NCBI RefSeq assembly: GCF_028476545.1
Contig: NW_026732509.1
Location: 1 to 64,000 of the forward strand
From: Physella acuta
Taxonomy: Eukaryota > Mollusca > Gastropoda > Physidae
DNA length: 64,000 bases
Reading direction: 5' to 3'
A program made the position numbers and the translations under genes. The notes beneath the pieces are model-generated. The model did not search any database. It was not told the origin of the DNA and saw only the letters and a program-made list of their open reading frames with translations. Below are positions 11,615-23,129 of the stretch, piece by piece. Every line of letters starts with the position of its first letter. Position 1 is the first letter of the stretch.

Positions 11615-12299
11615 TGCCGTTGTGAGGGGGGTGGGGCGGTAGTTTATATTTAGTACCACCAGCAGTAGTGTTTTTGGAAAAACCGTCGTCGAGACAAGCG
11701 CTGTGCGGTGATCTTCAACTTGAAACTGACTAGCTCTTGACACACACACACCGCAACACATCATTCTTTAGCCTGTATCGGACCCTCGCCTTACCTTCGG
11801 CGCAGAATTAAAGCGTTTGTTAAACCTGTTTGGTACTTTAATGTACGGGCTGGTGGAGGGAAGGGGGGAGGTGTAGACCTGTGTCCGTGTAGTTTTAAAA
11901 CAATTCGCCGCTAGCACGCGCCGTGCTAATTTATCCCCCCCCCCCCTTTCACACTGTACTCATCACTGGGTACCTGTACAAGCGGGTAGTTTTCATCAGA
12001 TCAAATACAGTTAGATTTAAAAAAATAAAAAAGTTCATTTCAGCACATTCTGCTGCTCTAGTGCCTTCGTTTGGAAGGGTGATGACGGCAGATGTAGGTA
12101 TCCCACACATATACTTGTAGTAACACCGCATCCAGCATATAGATACACTTTTAGTAGTACTGTAAACTACAGCTTTGGTTACGCACCGTTTTAACCCCCT
12201 GAGTATAGGTGTAATATGACGTATGTATGACGTTATGGTTCCATGTACACCTGAGTGTGTTAAACATAACAAACCAATGGTGCACACATGACCAGAGTC
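11615..12299. other. No gene seen
   Basis: One C run near 11935 and mixed sequence. Short frames have no similarity I recognise. Confidence 0.45.
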
Positions 12300-12370
12300 A
12301 GAGTGTACAATTCACCTGTTTCCGTGACCTCGGCATGTGAAGGGATAGTGTGGTCAGCGCTATGCACAGG
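12300..12370 (-). mobile_element. SINE tail copy, minus strand
   Basis: CACCTGTTTCCGTGACCTCG, GCATGTGAAGGGATAGTG and GTCAGCGCTATGC match the complemented tail; the terminal CTCTACTTCA block is weak here. Confidence 0.65.
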
Positions 12371-12469
12371 ATCATAGTGTAGCCGCACTCATATCACACA
12401 CCACATTACCTACGCTTGTTCACAGACTACCACACAATTAACAACACACAGACATCAACACACGTAAGC

Positions 12470-12890
12470 AACATATATATCTCTTCCACAAATGGCTCTA
12501 CATCACATATATATCTCTTCCACAAATGGCCCTACATCACATATATATCTCTTCCACAAATGGCCCCACATCACATATATATCTCTTCCACAAATGGCCC
12601 CACATCACATATATATCTCTTCCACAAATGGCCCTACATCACATATATATCCCTTCTACAAATGGCCCTACATCACATATATATCTTCCACAAATGGCCC
12701 CACATCACATATATATCTCTTCCACAAATGGCCCTACATCACATATATCTCTTCTACACATGGCCCTACATCACATATATCTCTTCCACAAATGGCCCTA
12801 CATCACATATATATCTCTTCCACAAATGGCCCCACATCATATATATCTCTTCCACAAATGGCCCTACACCACTTATACATCCTTTCCTCT
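12470..12890. repeat. 34 bp minisatellite, about 12 copies
   Basis: The unit is ACATATATATCTCTTCCACA plus AATGGCCCTACATC. It is open in three forward frames with the same peptide motif, a repeat artefact. Confidence 0.92.
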
Positions 12891-13164
12891 AGTGGGCCTA
12901 CATCCCAAACAATACACTATACACAAGATGGAAGGATATTTCGTTTGAGCGTCCCCTTCAGTTAAAAAAAAAATATGTATCATGCCGGGCAAGATTACCT
13001 CATTCAGCCCACCCCTACCCTACCCGCCTCACGCCCTAATAATATCAATATCTTTCCGTGTGTGATCATTACTTCACATTAGCAGCGAGAGAAATGTATT
13101 TTACATAAGTACAAAGTGAGGGGTGTATCGTGATGGAAGAATATATCGATACCTCAAAATGTAA

Positions 13165-13385
13165 CGATATCTGAAGTTACTTATAAGTCTGTGGTGTAAT
13201 GTAGATTTAAATACATTTGTCTGCGGTGTAATGTAGGTATAAATACAACATGTATGTGATGTAATATAGAGTTGAATACAACATGTTTGTGATGTAATAT
13301 AGAGTTGAATACAACATGTCTGCGATGTAATGTAGATATAAATACAATATGTCTGCGATGTAATATAGAGTTGAATACAACATTC
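13165..13385. repeat. 33 bp minisatellite, about 6 copies
   Basis: The unit is GTCTGCGATGTAATATAGAG plus TTGAATACAACAT. It lies just left of the 22 bp array but has a different unit. Confidence 0.88.
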
Positions 13386-13499
13386 TTTCTTGGCAGCGAA
13401 CGTCATGTGTCTGCATAGAAAACGGGCTTGCGTCCACTTCTGTAATTGATAGCTTATACATCTCTTGTGTAGACGAGCATGTGTATCCAATATATAAAC

Positions 13500-14495
13500 A
13501 TTTCGTGTGTCCATACCTAGACGCCATGGTGTCCACCTCTTGACGTCACTGTGTCCATCTCTAGACGTCACTGTGTCCATCTCTAGACGTCACTGTGTCC
13601 ATCTCTAGACGTCACTGTGTCCATCTCAAGACGTCACTGTGTCCATCTTTAGACGTTCCTAGTCCATCTCTAGACGTCCCTGTGTCCATCTCTAGACTGT
13701 CCATCTCTAGACGTCACTGTGGCCATCTCTAGACGTCCCTGTGTCCATCTCTAGACTGTCCATCTCTAGACGTCACTGTGGCCATCTCTAGACGTCCCTG
13801 TGTCCATCTCTAGACGTCACTGTTTCAAGACGTCACTGTGTCCATCTCTAGACGTCACTGTGTCCATCTCTAGACGTCACTGTGTCCATCTCTAGAGGTC
13901 ACTGTGTCCATCTCTAGACGTCACTGTGGCCATCTCTAGACGTCACTGTGTCCATCTCTAGACGTCACTGTGTCCATCTATAGACGTCACTGGGTCCATC
14001 TATAGACGTCACTGTGTCCATCTCTAGACTGTCCATCTCTAGACGTCACTGTGGCCATCTCTAGACGTCCCTAGTCCATCTATATACGTCCCTGTGTCCA
14101 TCTCTAGACGTCACTGTGTCCATCTCTAGACGTCCCTGTGTCCATCTCTAGACGTCACTGTGTCTATCTCTAGACGTCCCTGTGTCCATCTCTAGACGTC
14201 ACTGTGTCCATCTATAGACGTCACTGTGTCCATCTCTAGACGTCCCTGTGTCAAGACGTCACTGTGTCCATCTCTAGAGGTCACTGTATCCATCTGTAGA
14301 CGTCACTGTGTCCATCTCTAGACGTCACTGTGTCCATCTCTAGACGTCACTGTGTACATCTCTATACGTCACTGTGTCCATCTCTAGACGTCACTGTGTC
14401 CATCTTCAGACGTCACTGTGTCCATCTCTAGACGTCCCTGTGTCCATCTCTAGACGTCACTGTGTCCATCTCTAGACGTCCCTGTGTCCATCTTC
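13500..14495. repeat. 22 bp minisatellite with GACGTC in each unit, about 45 copies
   Basis: The unit is GACGTCACTGTGTCCATCTC plus TA. Variants replace CAC by CCC and some units are shortened. TCTAGACGTC gives dense dyad symmetry. Confidence 0.93.
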
Positions 14496-15578
14496 GAATA
14501 TTTGTTATTGTTATTTCTAAACTGCATGTTAATCTTTGTTATTTTCACCACATTTTATTTCATTTAAAATATTTAAAAAAAATTATCAACAGGTTTTATA
14601 ATAATTCTAATTTTTGTACTCTTGAAAACAACAAATGAAACAAGAACAATAAAAAATACCGAACTTAAATTGCATTTACATTTTTAAAGCAAACAAAAAA
14701 GTAAACGCGCACTATTTTTTCTAAACGGAGATTTCCGTTTAGTTTAGTAAAAATAACCTTTTAATTTTACTTGATTCTCCACGCTAGTCTTCCTTCGTCA
14801 TGGGTTAAAACTTTCCAACGAAATTTTACTCACTTATCTTGTACCTATTTGCTTCAAACCTGACACATAGGTCCCCTAATCCGACGACAATGCCAACGTA
14901 GCAGGAACTTCGACATCATCAATTTTGTAATTAATTTTTGAATTAATGATAGTTATTGCGTTGAAATGGCATTCGTTTTTTTTTTTAAGTATTTGGGAGT
15001 TTCTGAATTCTAATTAGTAAAAAAAATCCAAAATATTAATACTATCTAATGTTTGATACCATCTAATGTTATACAGTTTAGCTCTCTTGCTTTCTAATTG
15101 CCAAACTATTTTAATATATAATTAAATAAATGGTGGTGTATCATTAGACTAAAAAATATATTTTTTTATTTTCTTTTTATATACAAGTATGCTCTTATAG
15201 ACCTATGTTTATAATTGTATAATTGAAAAAAATTATTCTGTAAATATTTAATAAATAGAAGTGACATTGACAGTTTCAAACCACGCTAAGCGTCGCAAAA
15301 ATGTGTTTTTTTTGTTAGGTTTTTTAGGTTTTGCTTTTTTTAAAGTTAAGAATCACATTGTCAAAGTGAAATTTTACTCTAATCAGTTTTTTTTTCCGAC
15401 CAGTGGTCAGTGAAATCACATTGTCAAAGTGGATTTTTACTCTAATCAGTTTTTTTCGACCATGGGTCGACCATGGGTCAATGACCTTTTGGTTACGGTT
15501 TTAAGACAGGCCAGGTACCTAGTGTGGCGAGTTCAACATGATAATTGATACTCGCAGGTACAACTTTTCTGATGCTAT
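14496..15578. other. No gene; AT-rich with one short direct repeat
   Basis: AATCACATTGTCAAAGTG with CTCTAATCAGTTTTTTT occurs twice (about 15350 and 15412). Confidence 0.5.
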
Positions 15579-15767
15579 TTTAAGATCAGTGGCGTAGGCA
15601 GGGGGGTCATAACCCCCCCCCCCCCCCATAGACCCCTCGGTATATATATAAAGTATGACGGGGGGGGGAGTGCAAATCGAAAGTTTGAGGGGGGCGGAGT
15701 GCAAATCGAAAGTTTGAGGAGGGGTGGAAATCGAAAGTTTGTCCCCCGGTAAAAATTGGACTCCCCC

Positions 15768-15946
15768 TGAGGTAGATTATGAATACAACGGAGACAGAAG
15801 CCATGAGCATGTAAACAGCTTTATTTGTTAACCGGACAGGACGGAAGTAAATGCACAAGGGACATCACTCAAGATAACAATATAAATATAATACTAATAC
15901 AGAAGAGTGAGTTCCCTTGACCTCACAATTATCTCAATCTATTACA
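15768..15946 (-). repeat. 3' LTR of the Gypsy element
   Basis: This 179 bp LTR is a direct repeat of 19909-20087. On the minus strand it starts TGTAATAG and ends TACCTCA. A purine-rich tract lies just inside the element next to it. Confidence 0.93.
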
Positions 15947-16832
15947 TCCCTTTACCCTTAGAACACAATAACACATCTCTCAATAGAACAATTGATAGTA
16001 TCCTAAAATCACCAATTATATTGTAACATGAACACTATGGTAGATTACATCCTTACAAACAATGCACAATATGCCACAACATAATCAAGATACAAAACAA
16101 TAATGTCAAAGTCCTCTTGACCTTTAAAATCATAGGTCTAACTTATTTGGGACTTTGATTGTCCTGCTTGACCTACTCAGTAGCTTTTGATTTGGTGACT
16201 CAATATTCTGACCATCTGGATTCTCTATCTCAGGAGGTCTAGGATTTAAATCATTAACTCCAGAATTTACATTTTCTGACTCCAGACAACTTGGTTCACT
16301 CATATCAACAGAACTTGGTTGTGGAACAAACTGAGTTGGTGTGAACTGATCAGACTTGGTAGGATTGACAGATTCACACTTATTATCTGCACAAGTTATT
16401 TTTAACTTTATAAGGCACAGGTCCTGTACATTGAACAATTTGACCTGGTATCCATTTTTCCTTTCTCCCATAATTTCTTAGATACACATTCTTATTAACA
16501 CCAAATTCTCTTTCAATGCATGAGTTGTCATGATTTAATGGAACTATTTTTGAATTGGCATCTGAAAGTATTATGCTGTTATTCAGATCCTTGACTGACA
16601 TAGATTTCTTTGATTAATCAATTTCTTCAGGTAATCTGATAGTGCTTTTTGGTAACCAAAAATACTGTTTAAAAGTAATATCCTGGACAATATCACTTTG
16701 CAACTGTGATCCAGTATTTGAAGTGGGTGTATTAAATGGCAAAAATCTTTTTCTTCTTTTGATGTTACCCTTTTAGTTTCTGTAAGTGCTAATGATGTTA
16801 GCAAAGTTGTTTGATGATCACATTCCTTCTTA

Positions 16833-19814
16833 CTAATGTATTCTCTTTAAAACATTTGAAATTGCCATATCACCATAATCATTTATTAAGTTACAAATAC
16901 TTTGTTTAGGCAACTCTGACTGATAATGGACTGCATCTTCTCCATCTTTTATATTATCTTCACAAAGGGTTTTATTTCTTATTTTATATGGCCTTAAGTC
17001 ATCATTCACAGACTCTTCAGGCCAACCATTCATATAGTACTCGTATACTTTTATTAAGCACTCATCTTTTTGTGTTTCTCTCTTAATATCATTCACATTT
17101 ATATTGGAGTTATCCATGATAGTGAAGAGAACAAATACATCTTCTGGTACATAGCTCAGGCTTTGGTTTTTTAAAGGTAATCTGCTAAGACTATCTGCAC
17201 TATTCTCAGATCCAGGTTTGTATTTCAATTCATAATTGTATGCAGTTAGTGTGATAGCCCATCTTTGAATTCTTGGAGAGGCATGCTCAGGTAGGGTTTT
17301 GTTTTCTCCAAATAACCCTAGCAATGGTTTATGATCTGTAAAGATGGTGAACTTCCTACCAAACAGAAACTTATGAAATTTCTTAACACCAAAAATGATG
17401 CCTAAGCCTTCCCTATCTAACTGAGAATAATTTTTCTCAGCCTGGTTCAAAGATCTACTGGCAAAAGCAATGGGTCTGTCACCCTTCTCATCCATGTGGG
17501 ACAAGACTGCTCCTACACCATCTGGTGAAGCATCACATGTCAATACAAGTCTTTTCCCTGGGTCATAGTGAGTTAGTAAGGTGTCAGAAGACAAAGCCTC
17601 TTTTGCTGTATTAAAAGCAGCTTCTTGTTGTTTACCCCAGTGCCAAGTTGCATTTTTCTGTAGCAGCTTGTACAGTGGTGATAGTTTACCAGACAGATTT
17701 CCTATGAACTTTGCATAGTAATTTATTAAGCCCAAAAAAGCTCTTAGTTGTTGGGTATTTTCAGGTTTGGGTGCTTCTTTAATGGCTTTTGTTTTCTCAG
17801 GTTGAGGTCTGATGCCTTGTTTGCTCAATATATAACCAAGAAAACTAATTTCTGTCAACATGAATTGACATTTATCTTTGTTTATCTTTAAACCTTTTTC
17901 ACCAACAATTTTCAATACTTTATCAAGTGTTTTAAGATGTTCAGTGTCATTCTTACCAGTTATGTACACATTGTCAAAGTACACACAAACATTTGGAATA
18001 TCCTTAAAAATACTGTCCATGACAGCTTGGAAAATTCCAGGGCTAGATGATATGCCAAAACATAGTCTTTCATATTGGTAGAGTCCTTTATGTGTGTTTA
18101 TTGTCGTATAGACTTTTGAATCTGGATGCAGTTCTAGTTGAGTGTAAGCATGACTAAAGTCTAATTCAGTGAATTTGTCTCCTCCTGCCAAATTCAAAGA
18201 AATTTCCTCAATGTTAGGAATAGGGTACCTATTTAGCTCTATTTGCTTATTCAGTGTAGTTTTATAATCTCCACAAATTCTTATAGAACCATCCTTCTTT
18301 AACACTGGCACAATGGGCGTTGCCCAATCGGAATAGTCTACCTTCTTTATGATGCCATTAGATTCCAATCTACTTAGCTCATTTTCAATTTTATTCCTCA
18401 TTGCATAAGGTGGAACTCTAGCTTTGCAGTATCTTGGATTTGTATCTTTAATGCTTAACTTCACTGTTCTATCATTTAGTAATCCAGAGTTACCAAAAAC
18501 ACATTTATTTTCAGATATAACTTTATCTAGTGAAGTAAGACTAGATTCTTTTCCATTGTTCAATGAACAAATACTCTCCCAATTTAACTTAAGATTACTT
18601 AACCAGTTCCTACCTAGTAATGGCGGTCCATTTCCTTCAACCACAAGAAGAGGAAGTTTAACACTTTGACCATTATAACTTACATGAACCATACACTCTC
18701 CTATTACCGGAACATTGTCACCAGTGTATGTTGTTAGACACTTGTGACACGGCTGTAGAGACACTGATTCTCCTGTGACAGCGTCAAAATCTTTCTTTGT
18801 TATGACTGTTAGAGATGCTCCAGTGTCAAGTTGGAAGCTGATGCTCTTACCGTTGATATTAACTAGTACATTGATGGGAGCATGACTTTTTGATTTCACA
18901 GAGAACAGGTTGAAATCCGGTTGCGAATCAGTTTGAGCATTTTCACAGGTAGAGTGGTTCATTGGTTGGGTGTGGTAGTCTTGGTGAGAGTTAACATAGT
19001 GCTGCTTTTGGTTGCGGTACTGTCTTGACTGGCTAGATTTAGCAACAGACGAAGACTTTGCAAAGCAGGCCTTGGCAATGTGACCTTGCTTACTGCACTT
19101 ATAACAAGTTGCAGACTTGAACTTGCACCGATGAGATGCATGGGGACCTTTGCATCGATGACATTTTTGATAATTATTACTAGATTTAGATCTAGGCTTT
19201 AAACGTGCAGGCTGTTTAGCATAAGTTGAAATGCTCTGATGGGGTTGGTGTTTATTGACTAACCTGCTGTTTACTGCATGGATCTCTGAAGACGTTAGAG
19301 ATTTCGCCGCATCTGATGACTGCTGGAATAAAGTTGCGAGTTGTATTGCTTTTTCTAATTTTAGATCTGACTCGAGCAGCAACTTTCTTTGAATATCAGG
19401 GCTGTTTACACCTGTCACAAACTTTTCACATAGTCTGTCAGACAGCGTATCGCCGAATTCACAAAATTCACTTAAATGACGTAAAGCAGCAACATATTCT
19501 GTTATTGACTCGTTTGGTTGACGAGTCCTACTGTCAAATCTAGCTCTACATAAAAACTTTGATGGGGTAGGCGCATGGTGGTCTGTTAGCAATTTGCTCA
19601 GCTCGTTAAAGCTCTTGGTAGTTAGACTAGCTGGTGCGCATAAGTCTTTTAGTAGCCTAAATTGTTGAGGCCCTATGACTGTTAACAAAATAGCTCTCTT
19701 TTTGGCTTCTATCGTCACGTTGTTTGCTTCTAGGTAAAAGCTTAACCTCTCTAGGTAATCTTGAATGATTTCATCATTCGCATCAAATTCTTTTATTTGG
19801 CCATACAGCGCCAT
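16833..19814 (-). CDS. Gag-Pol frame of the LTR element (fossil)
   Basis: This is the main coding part of the Ty3/Gypsy element. Order: capsid-like N-terminal part (about residues 1-190), two CCHC knuckles (near 215-250), aspartic protease (LDTGAS, near 330), reverse transcriptase (about 480-690), RNase H (about 740-870), then the start of the region leading to integrase. The gag start MALYGQIKEF resembles Mag-clade elements. It lies 94 bases inside the 5' LTR. The copy is treated as a fossil because the element downstream is broken. Confidence 0.88.
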   Translation of the reverse strand: MALYGQIKEFDANDEIIQDYLERLSFYLEANNVTIEAKKRAILLTVIGPQQFRLLKDLCAPASLTTKSFNELSKLLTDHHAPTPSKFLCRARFDSRTRQPNESITEYVAALRHLSEFCEFGDTLSDRLCEKFVTGVNSPDIQRKLLLESDLKLEKAIQLATLFQQSSDAAKSLTSSEIHAVNSRLVNKHQPHQSISTYAKQPARLKPRSKSSNNYQKCHRCKGPHASHRCKFKSATCYKCSKQGHIAKACFAKSSSVAKSSQSRQYRNQKQHYVNSHQDYHTQPMNHSTCENAQTDSQPDFNLFSVKSKSHAPINVLVNINGKSISFQLDTGASLTVITKKDFDAVTGESVSLQPCHKCLTTYTGDNVPVIGECMVHVSYNGQSVKLPLLVVEGNGPPLLGRNWLSNLKLNWESICSLNNGKESSLTSLDKVISENKCVFGNSGLLNDRTVKLSIKDTNPRYCKARVPPYAMRNKIENELSRLESNGIIKKVDYSDWATPIVPVLKKDGSIRICGDYKTTLNKQIELNRYPIPNIEEISLNLAGGDKFTELDFSHAYTQLELHPDSKVYTTINTHKGLYQYERLCFGISSSPGIFQAVMDSIFKDIPNVCVYFDNVYITGKNDTEHLKTLDKVLKIVGEKGLKINKDKCQFMLTEISFLGYILSKQGIRPQPEKTKAIKEAPKPENTQQLRAFLGLINYYAKFIGNLSGKLSPLYKLLQKNATWHWGKQQEAAFNTAKEALSSDTLLTHYDPGKRLVLTCDASPDGVGAVLSHMDEKGDRPIAFASRSLNQAEKNYSQLDREGLGIIFGVKKFHKFLFGRKFTIFTDHKPLLGLFGENKTLPEHASPRIQRWAITLTAYNYELKYKPGSENSADSLSRLPLKNQSLSYVPEDVFVLFTIMDNSNINVNDIKRETQKDECLIKVYEYYMNGWPEESVNDDLRPYKIRNKTLCEDNIKDGEDAVHYQSELPKQSICNLINDYGDMAISNVLKRIH

Positions 19815-19908
19815 AATTCTAGAAATAATTAGCTAATAAGCTCTAGCAAACCTCTTTTTTGCGTAAGTAGGTGCTCTTTCTAGTAGATGTTTATCCTTCG
19901 TCGCCAAA

Positions 19909-20087
19909 TGAGGTAGATTATGAATACAACGGAGACAGAAGCCATGAGCATGTAAACAGCTTTATTTGTTAACCGGACAGGACGGAAGTAAATGCACAAG
20001 GGACATCACTCAAGATAACAATATAAATATAATACTAATACAGAAGAGTGAGTTCCCTTGACCTCACAATTATCTCAATCTATTACA
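19909..20087 (-). repeat. 5' LTR of the Gypsy element
   Basis: This is the second copy of the 179 bp LTR, identical by eye to 15768-15946. It is followed on the plus strand by a C run that belongs to the host MITE. Confidence 0.93.
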
Positions 20088-20631
20088 CCCCCCCCCCCCC
20101 TTGAGACGATCCTGGCTACGCCACTGTTTAAGATTACATAAGACAACCGTAATTTAGCAATAATTTTTCTTTGTGTGTAGCTAATTAATTAAATTTTCCA
20201 TGTTCGATTCCAATTTTGAGACCAGATTTTCGTAAATCGCAAGGCGTTTATCCGCTGAAGAAAATATGCGACGTGTTCTCGTTTTAAACGTTTTTGATGA
20301 TTTTCGATAATTTTATTGATCATGGCAGTGAAAGATCGAAAGGTTTGTTCATGGGTGTGTGTGTGTGGGGGGGGGGGGGGGTACAATTATAGAGAATAAT
20401 TTTTGTGTGAGGTGGAGGGGCATCACGTCGTATTTTATGTTCCCTCATGCTTGAGTGAAGCGACGCTCAACATTATGAATGTCTACAATTCACAATCTCA
20501 CAATTCACAATCTCACAAGATCAAACGATTACAAATTGGCGGGCTTGTTCAGCCGATGGAATTGATGCTGCTCCGACGTGTCGGGTTTTAAAAAAAAAAC
20601 TGGCCTCGCGAGGGGGGGGGGGGGATGGTCG

Positions 20632-21362
20632 GGCATGTCACGAGGGTGAGGTGTTTAATGACGTAATTTATGGTCGGGCATGTCACGAGGGTGAGGTGTT
20701 TAGTGACGTAATTTGTGGTCGAGCATGTCACGAGGGTGATGTGTTTAGTGACGTAATTTATGGTCGGGCATGTCACGAGGGTGATGTGTTTAGTGACGTA
20801 ATTTATGGTCGGGCATGTCACGAGGGAGATGTGTTTAGTGACGTAATTTGTGGTCGAGCATGTCACGAGGGTGATGTGTTTAGTGACGTAATTTATGATC
20901 GGGCATGTCACGAGGGTGATGTGTTTAGTGGCGTAATTTATGGTCGAGCATGTCACGAGGGTGATGTGTTTAGTGACGTAATTTATGGTCGAGCATGTCA
21001 CGAGGGTGATGTGTTTAGTGACGTAATTTATGGTCGGGCATGTCACGAGGGTGATGTGTTTAGTGACGTAATTTATGATCGGGCATGTCACGAGGGTGAT
21101 GTGTTTAGTGACGTAATTTATGGTCGAGCATGTCACGAGGGTGATGTGTTTAGTGACGTAATTTATGGTCGGGCATGTCACGAGGGTGATGTGTTTAGTG
21201 ACGTAATTTATGGTCGAGAATGTCACGAGAGTGATGTGTTTAGTGACGTAATTTATGGTCGAGAATGTTACGAGGGGTGTGTGTTTAGTGACGTAATTTA
21301 TGGTCGAGAATGTCACGAGAGTGATGTGTATAGGGACGTAATTGATAGTCGAGCATGTCGCA
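20632..21362. repeat. 45 bp minisatellite, about 16 copies
   Basis: The unit is GTGATGTGTTTAGTGACGTA, ATTTATGGTCGAGCATGTCA, CGAGG. Since 45 is a multiple of three, frames stay open on both strands (VFSDVIYGRACHEGD on plus). Confidence 0.93.
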
Positions 21363-21364
21363 AA

Positions 21365-22206
21365 TAAACTCTGCTTCATCTACCCTTTGAAACATCAGGT
21401 CCTAAAGAGTATCTTACTTTTTTGAATGTCACAGATTTAGGGGATAATAGTTTAGATAAGTGATCCACAACTTTAAGCTATATAGGTCCATTTTTTTTTT
21501 AAACAATGTCAGCTGTGGCGATACTGGGTCAGGTGCGAAACGATGCGGCCTTCACCCCACCCCACCCTACCCCCTGCCTCAGTGTGACATGAACATTATA
21601 ACATAATTTATTAATACGAGTTCGTTTTCTGTAGGATTATCTGTTGATAAGGTCAGGGTACTGTAAAAAGTCAGGGTTTCTGTTTTAGTTAGGGTCAGTG
21701 TGCGTCAAGGTATGGCCGGGGATAAGGTAGCTATTCTTGCAACAACAACATTGGACAAGTGGTGGTGACGTTTGAATGGATACCCGAATATACAGCCTCT
21801 TGTTTTAAAATAGTTCAGTTTAAATTATCTGAGAACGTCTAATGGGGGGGGGGGGGGTGGCTTTTACACATGCTGCAGTTCCCTGTCTCGCTTTAAAACT
21901 GACGCCTGAAGAAAGATCTACTCATCAATGTGTCGGTTCTTGCTGCCCCCCCCCCCCCCCCCCCCCCCCCCTCCCCAAGAACTCGGTGTATGGTCCGTAC
22001 CACCGGTTATATCGCCACCGACTGCAGCCAATAAAATCAATGCGATTTTTTTTTTCCAGCCGACTTGGTCGAGCGCGAGCCGCCAGTGACGTAGTCCACT
22101 GTCGTCGTGACGTTTTCAACACATTTCTTTGTCTTGTACTTTCCTGTCTACTCTGGACTGGGCTCAAAGGGAGGCGAGATTCATCCCCGCTTGGTGTCTG
22201 CAGACG
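21365..22206. other. No gene seen
   Basis: A G run at 21844 and a C run at 21945-21972 bracket about 100 bases, possibly a diverged MITE, but I find no clear inverted ends. Confidence 0.4.
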
Positions 22207-23110
22207 TTCAGAGTACTGAAATATACAGAGATGATGTAGAAAGTTGAGAGTACTGAAATATACAGAGATGATGTAGAAAGTTGAGGGTACTGAAATATAC
22301 AGAGATGATGTAGAAAGTTGAGAGTACTGAAATATACAGAGATGATGTAGAAAGTTGAGGGTACTGAAATATACAGAGATGATGTAGAAAGTTGAGGGTA
22401 CTGAAATATACAGAGATGATGTAGAAAGTTGAGAGTACTGAAATATACAGAGATGATGTAGAAAGTTGAGGGTACTGAAATATACAGAGATGATGTAGAA
22501 AGTTGAGGGTACTGAAATATACACAGATGATGTAGAAAGTTGAGGGTACTGAAATATACACAGATGATGTAGAAAGTTGAGGGTACTGAAATATACACAG
22601 ATGATATAGAAAGTTGAGGGTACTGAAATATACAGAGATGATGCAGAAAGTTGAGGGTACTGAAATATACACAGATGATGTAGAAAGTTGAGGGTACTGA
22701 AATATACACAGATGATGTAGAAAGTTGAGGGTATTGAAATATACACAGATGATGTAGAAAGTTGAGGGTATTGAAATATACACAGATGATGTAGAAAGTT
22801 GAGGGTACTGAAATATACACAGATGATGTAGAAAGTTGAGGGTACTGAAATATACAGAGATGATGTAGAAAGTTGAGGGTACTGAAATATACAGAGATGA
22901 TGTAGAAAGTTGAGGGTACTGAAATATACACAGATGATGTAGAAAGTTGAGGGTACTGAAATATACAGAGATGATGTAGACGTTAAGGGTACTGAAATAT
23001 ACACTGATGATGTAGAAAGTTGAGGGTACTGAAATATACAGAGATGCTGCAGATGTTTAGAGTACTGAAATATACAGAGATGCTGCAGATGTTTAGAGTA
23101 CTGAAATACA
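22207..23110. repeat. 37 bp minisatellite, about 24 copies
   Basis: The unit is GAGGGTACTGAAATATACAG plus AGATGATGTAGAAAGTT, alternating AGAG and CACAG variants. The last units diverge (GCTGCAGATGTTTAG). Confidence 0.93.
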
Positions 23111-23129
23111 CTGGGACGCTGCAGAAAGA

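Larger units (their letters stand above)
15768..20087 (-). mobile_element. LTR retrotransposon, Ty3/Gypsy, Mag/Steamer-like; recent insertion, partly broken
   Basis: The element is 4,320 bases and lies on the minus strand. It is bounded by two 179 bp direct LTRs that appear identical, begin TG and end CA, and are flanked by CCCCC on both sides. A TGG-initial primer-binding-like stretch follows the 5' LTR and a purine tract precedes the 3' LTR. One long gag-pol frame carries a capsid-like region, two CCHC zinc knuckles, an aspartic protease (LDTGAS), reverse transcriptase and RNase H. The part after RNase H, where integrase belongs, looks broken, with about two or three breaks, and the element is shorter than the ~5 kb typical of Steamer-like relatives. 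LTR identity means a very young copy. It sits inside a hAT-like MITE. Confidence 0.9.
15587..20126. mobile_element. hAT-like MITE (family A, copy 1) split by the LTR element
   Basis: Ends are inverted: CAGTGGCGTAGGCAGG at 15587 and CCTGGCTACGCCACTG ending at 20126. The flanking 8 bp duplication TTTAAGAT is perfect (15579-15586 and 20127-20134). An 8 bp duplication with CAG-type ends fits hAT. Without the 4,320 base insert the element is about 220 bases, made of G/C runs and repeats of TGCAAATCGAAAGTTTGAG. No coding capacity. Confidence 0.88.
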
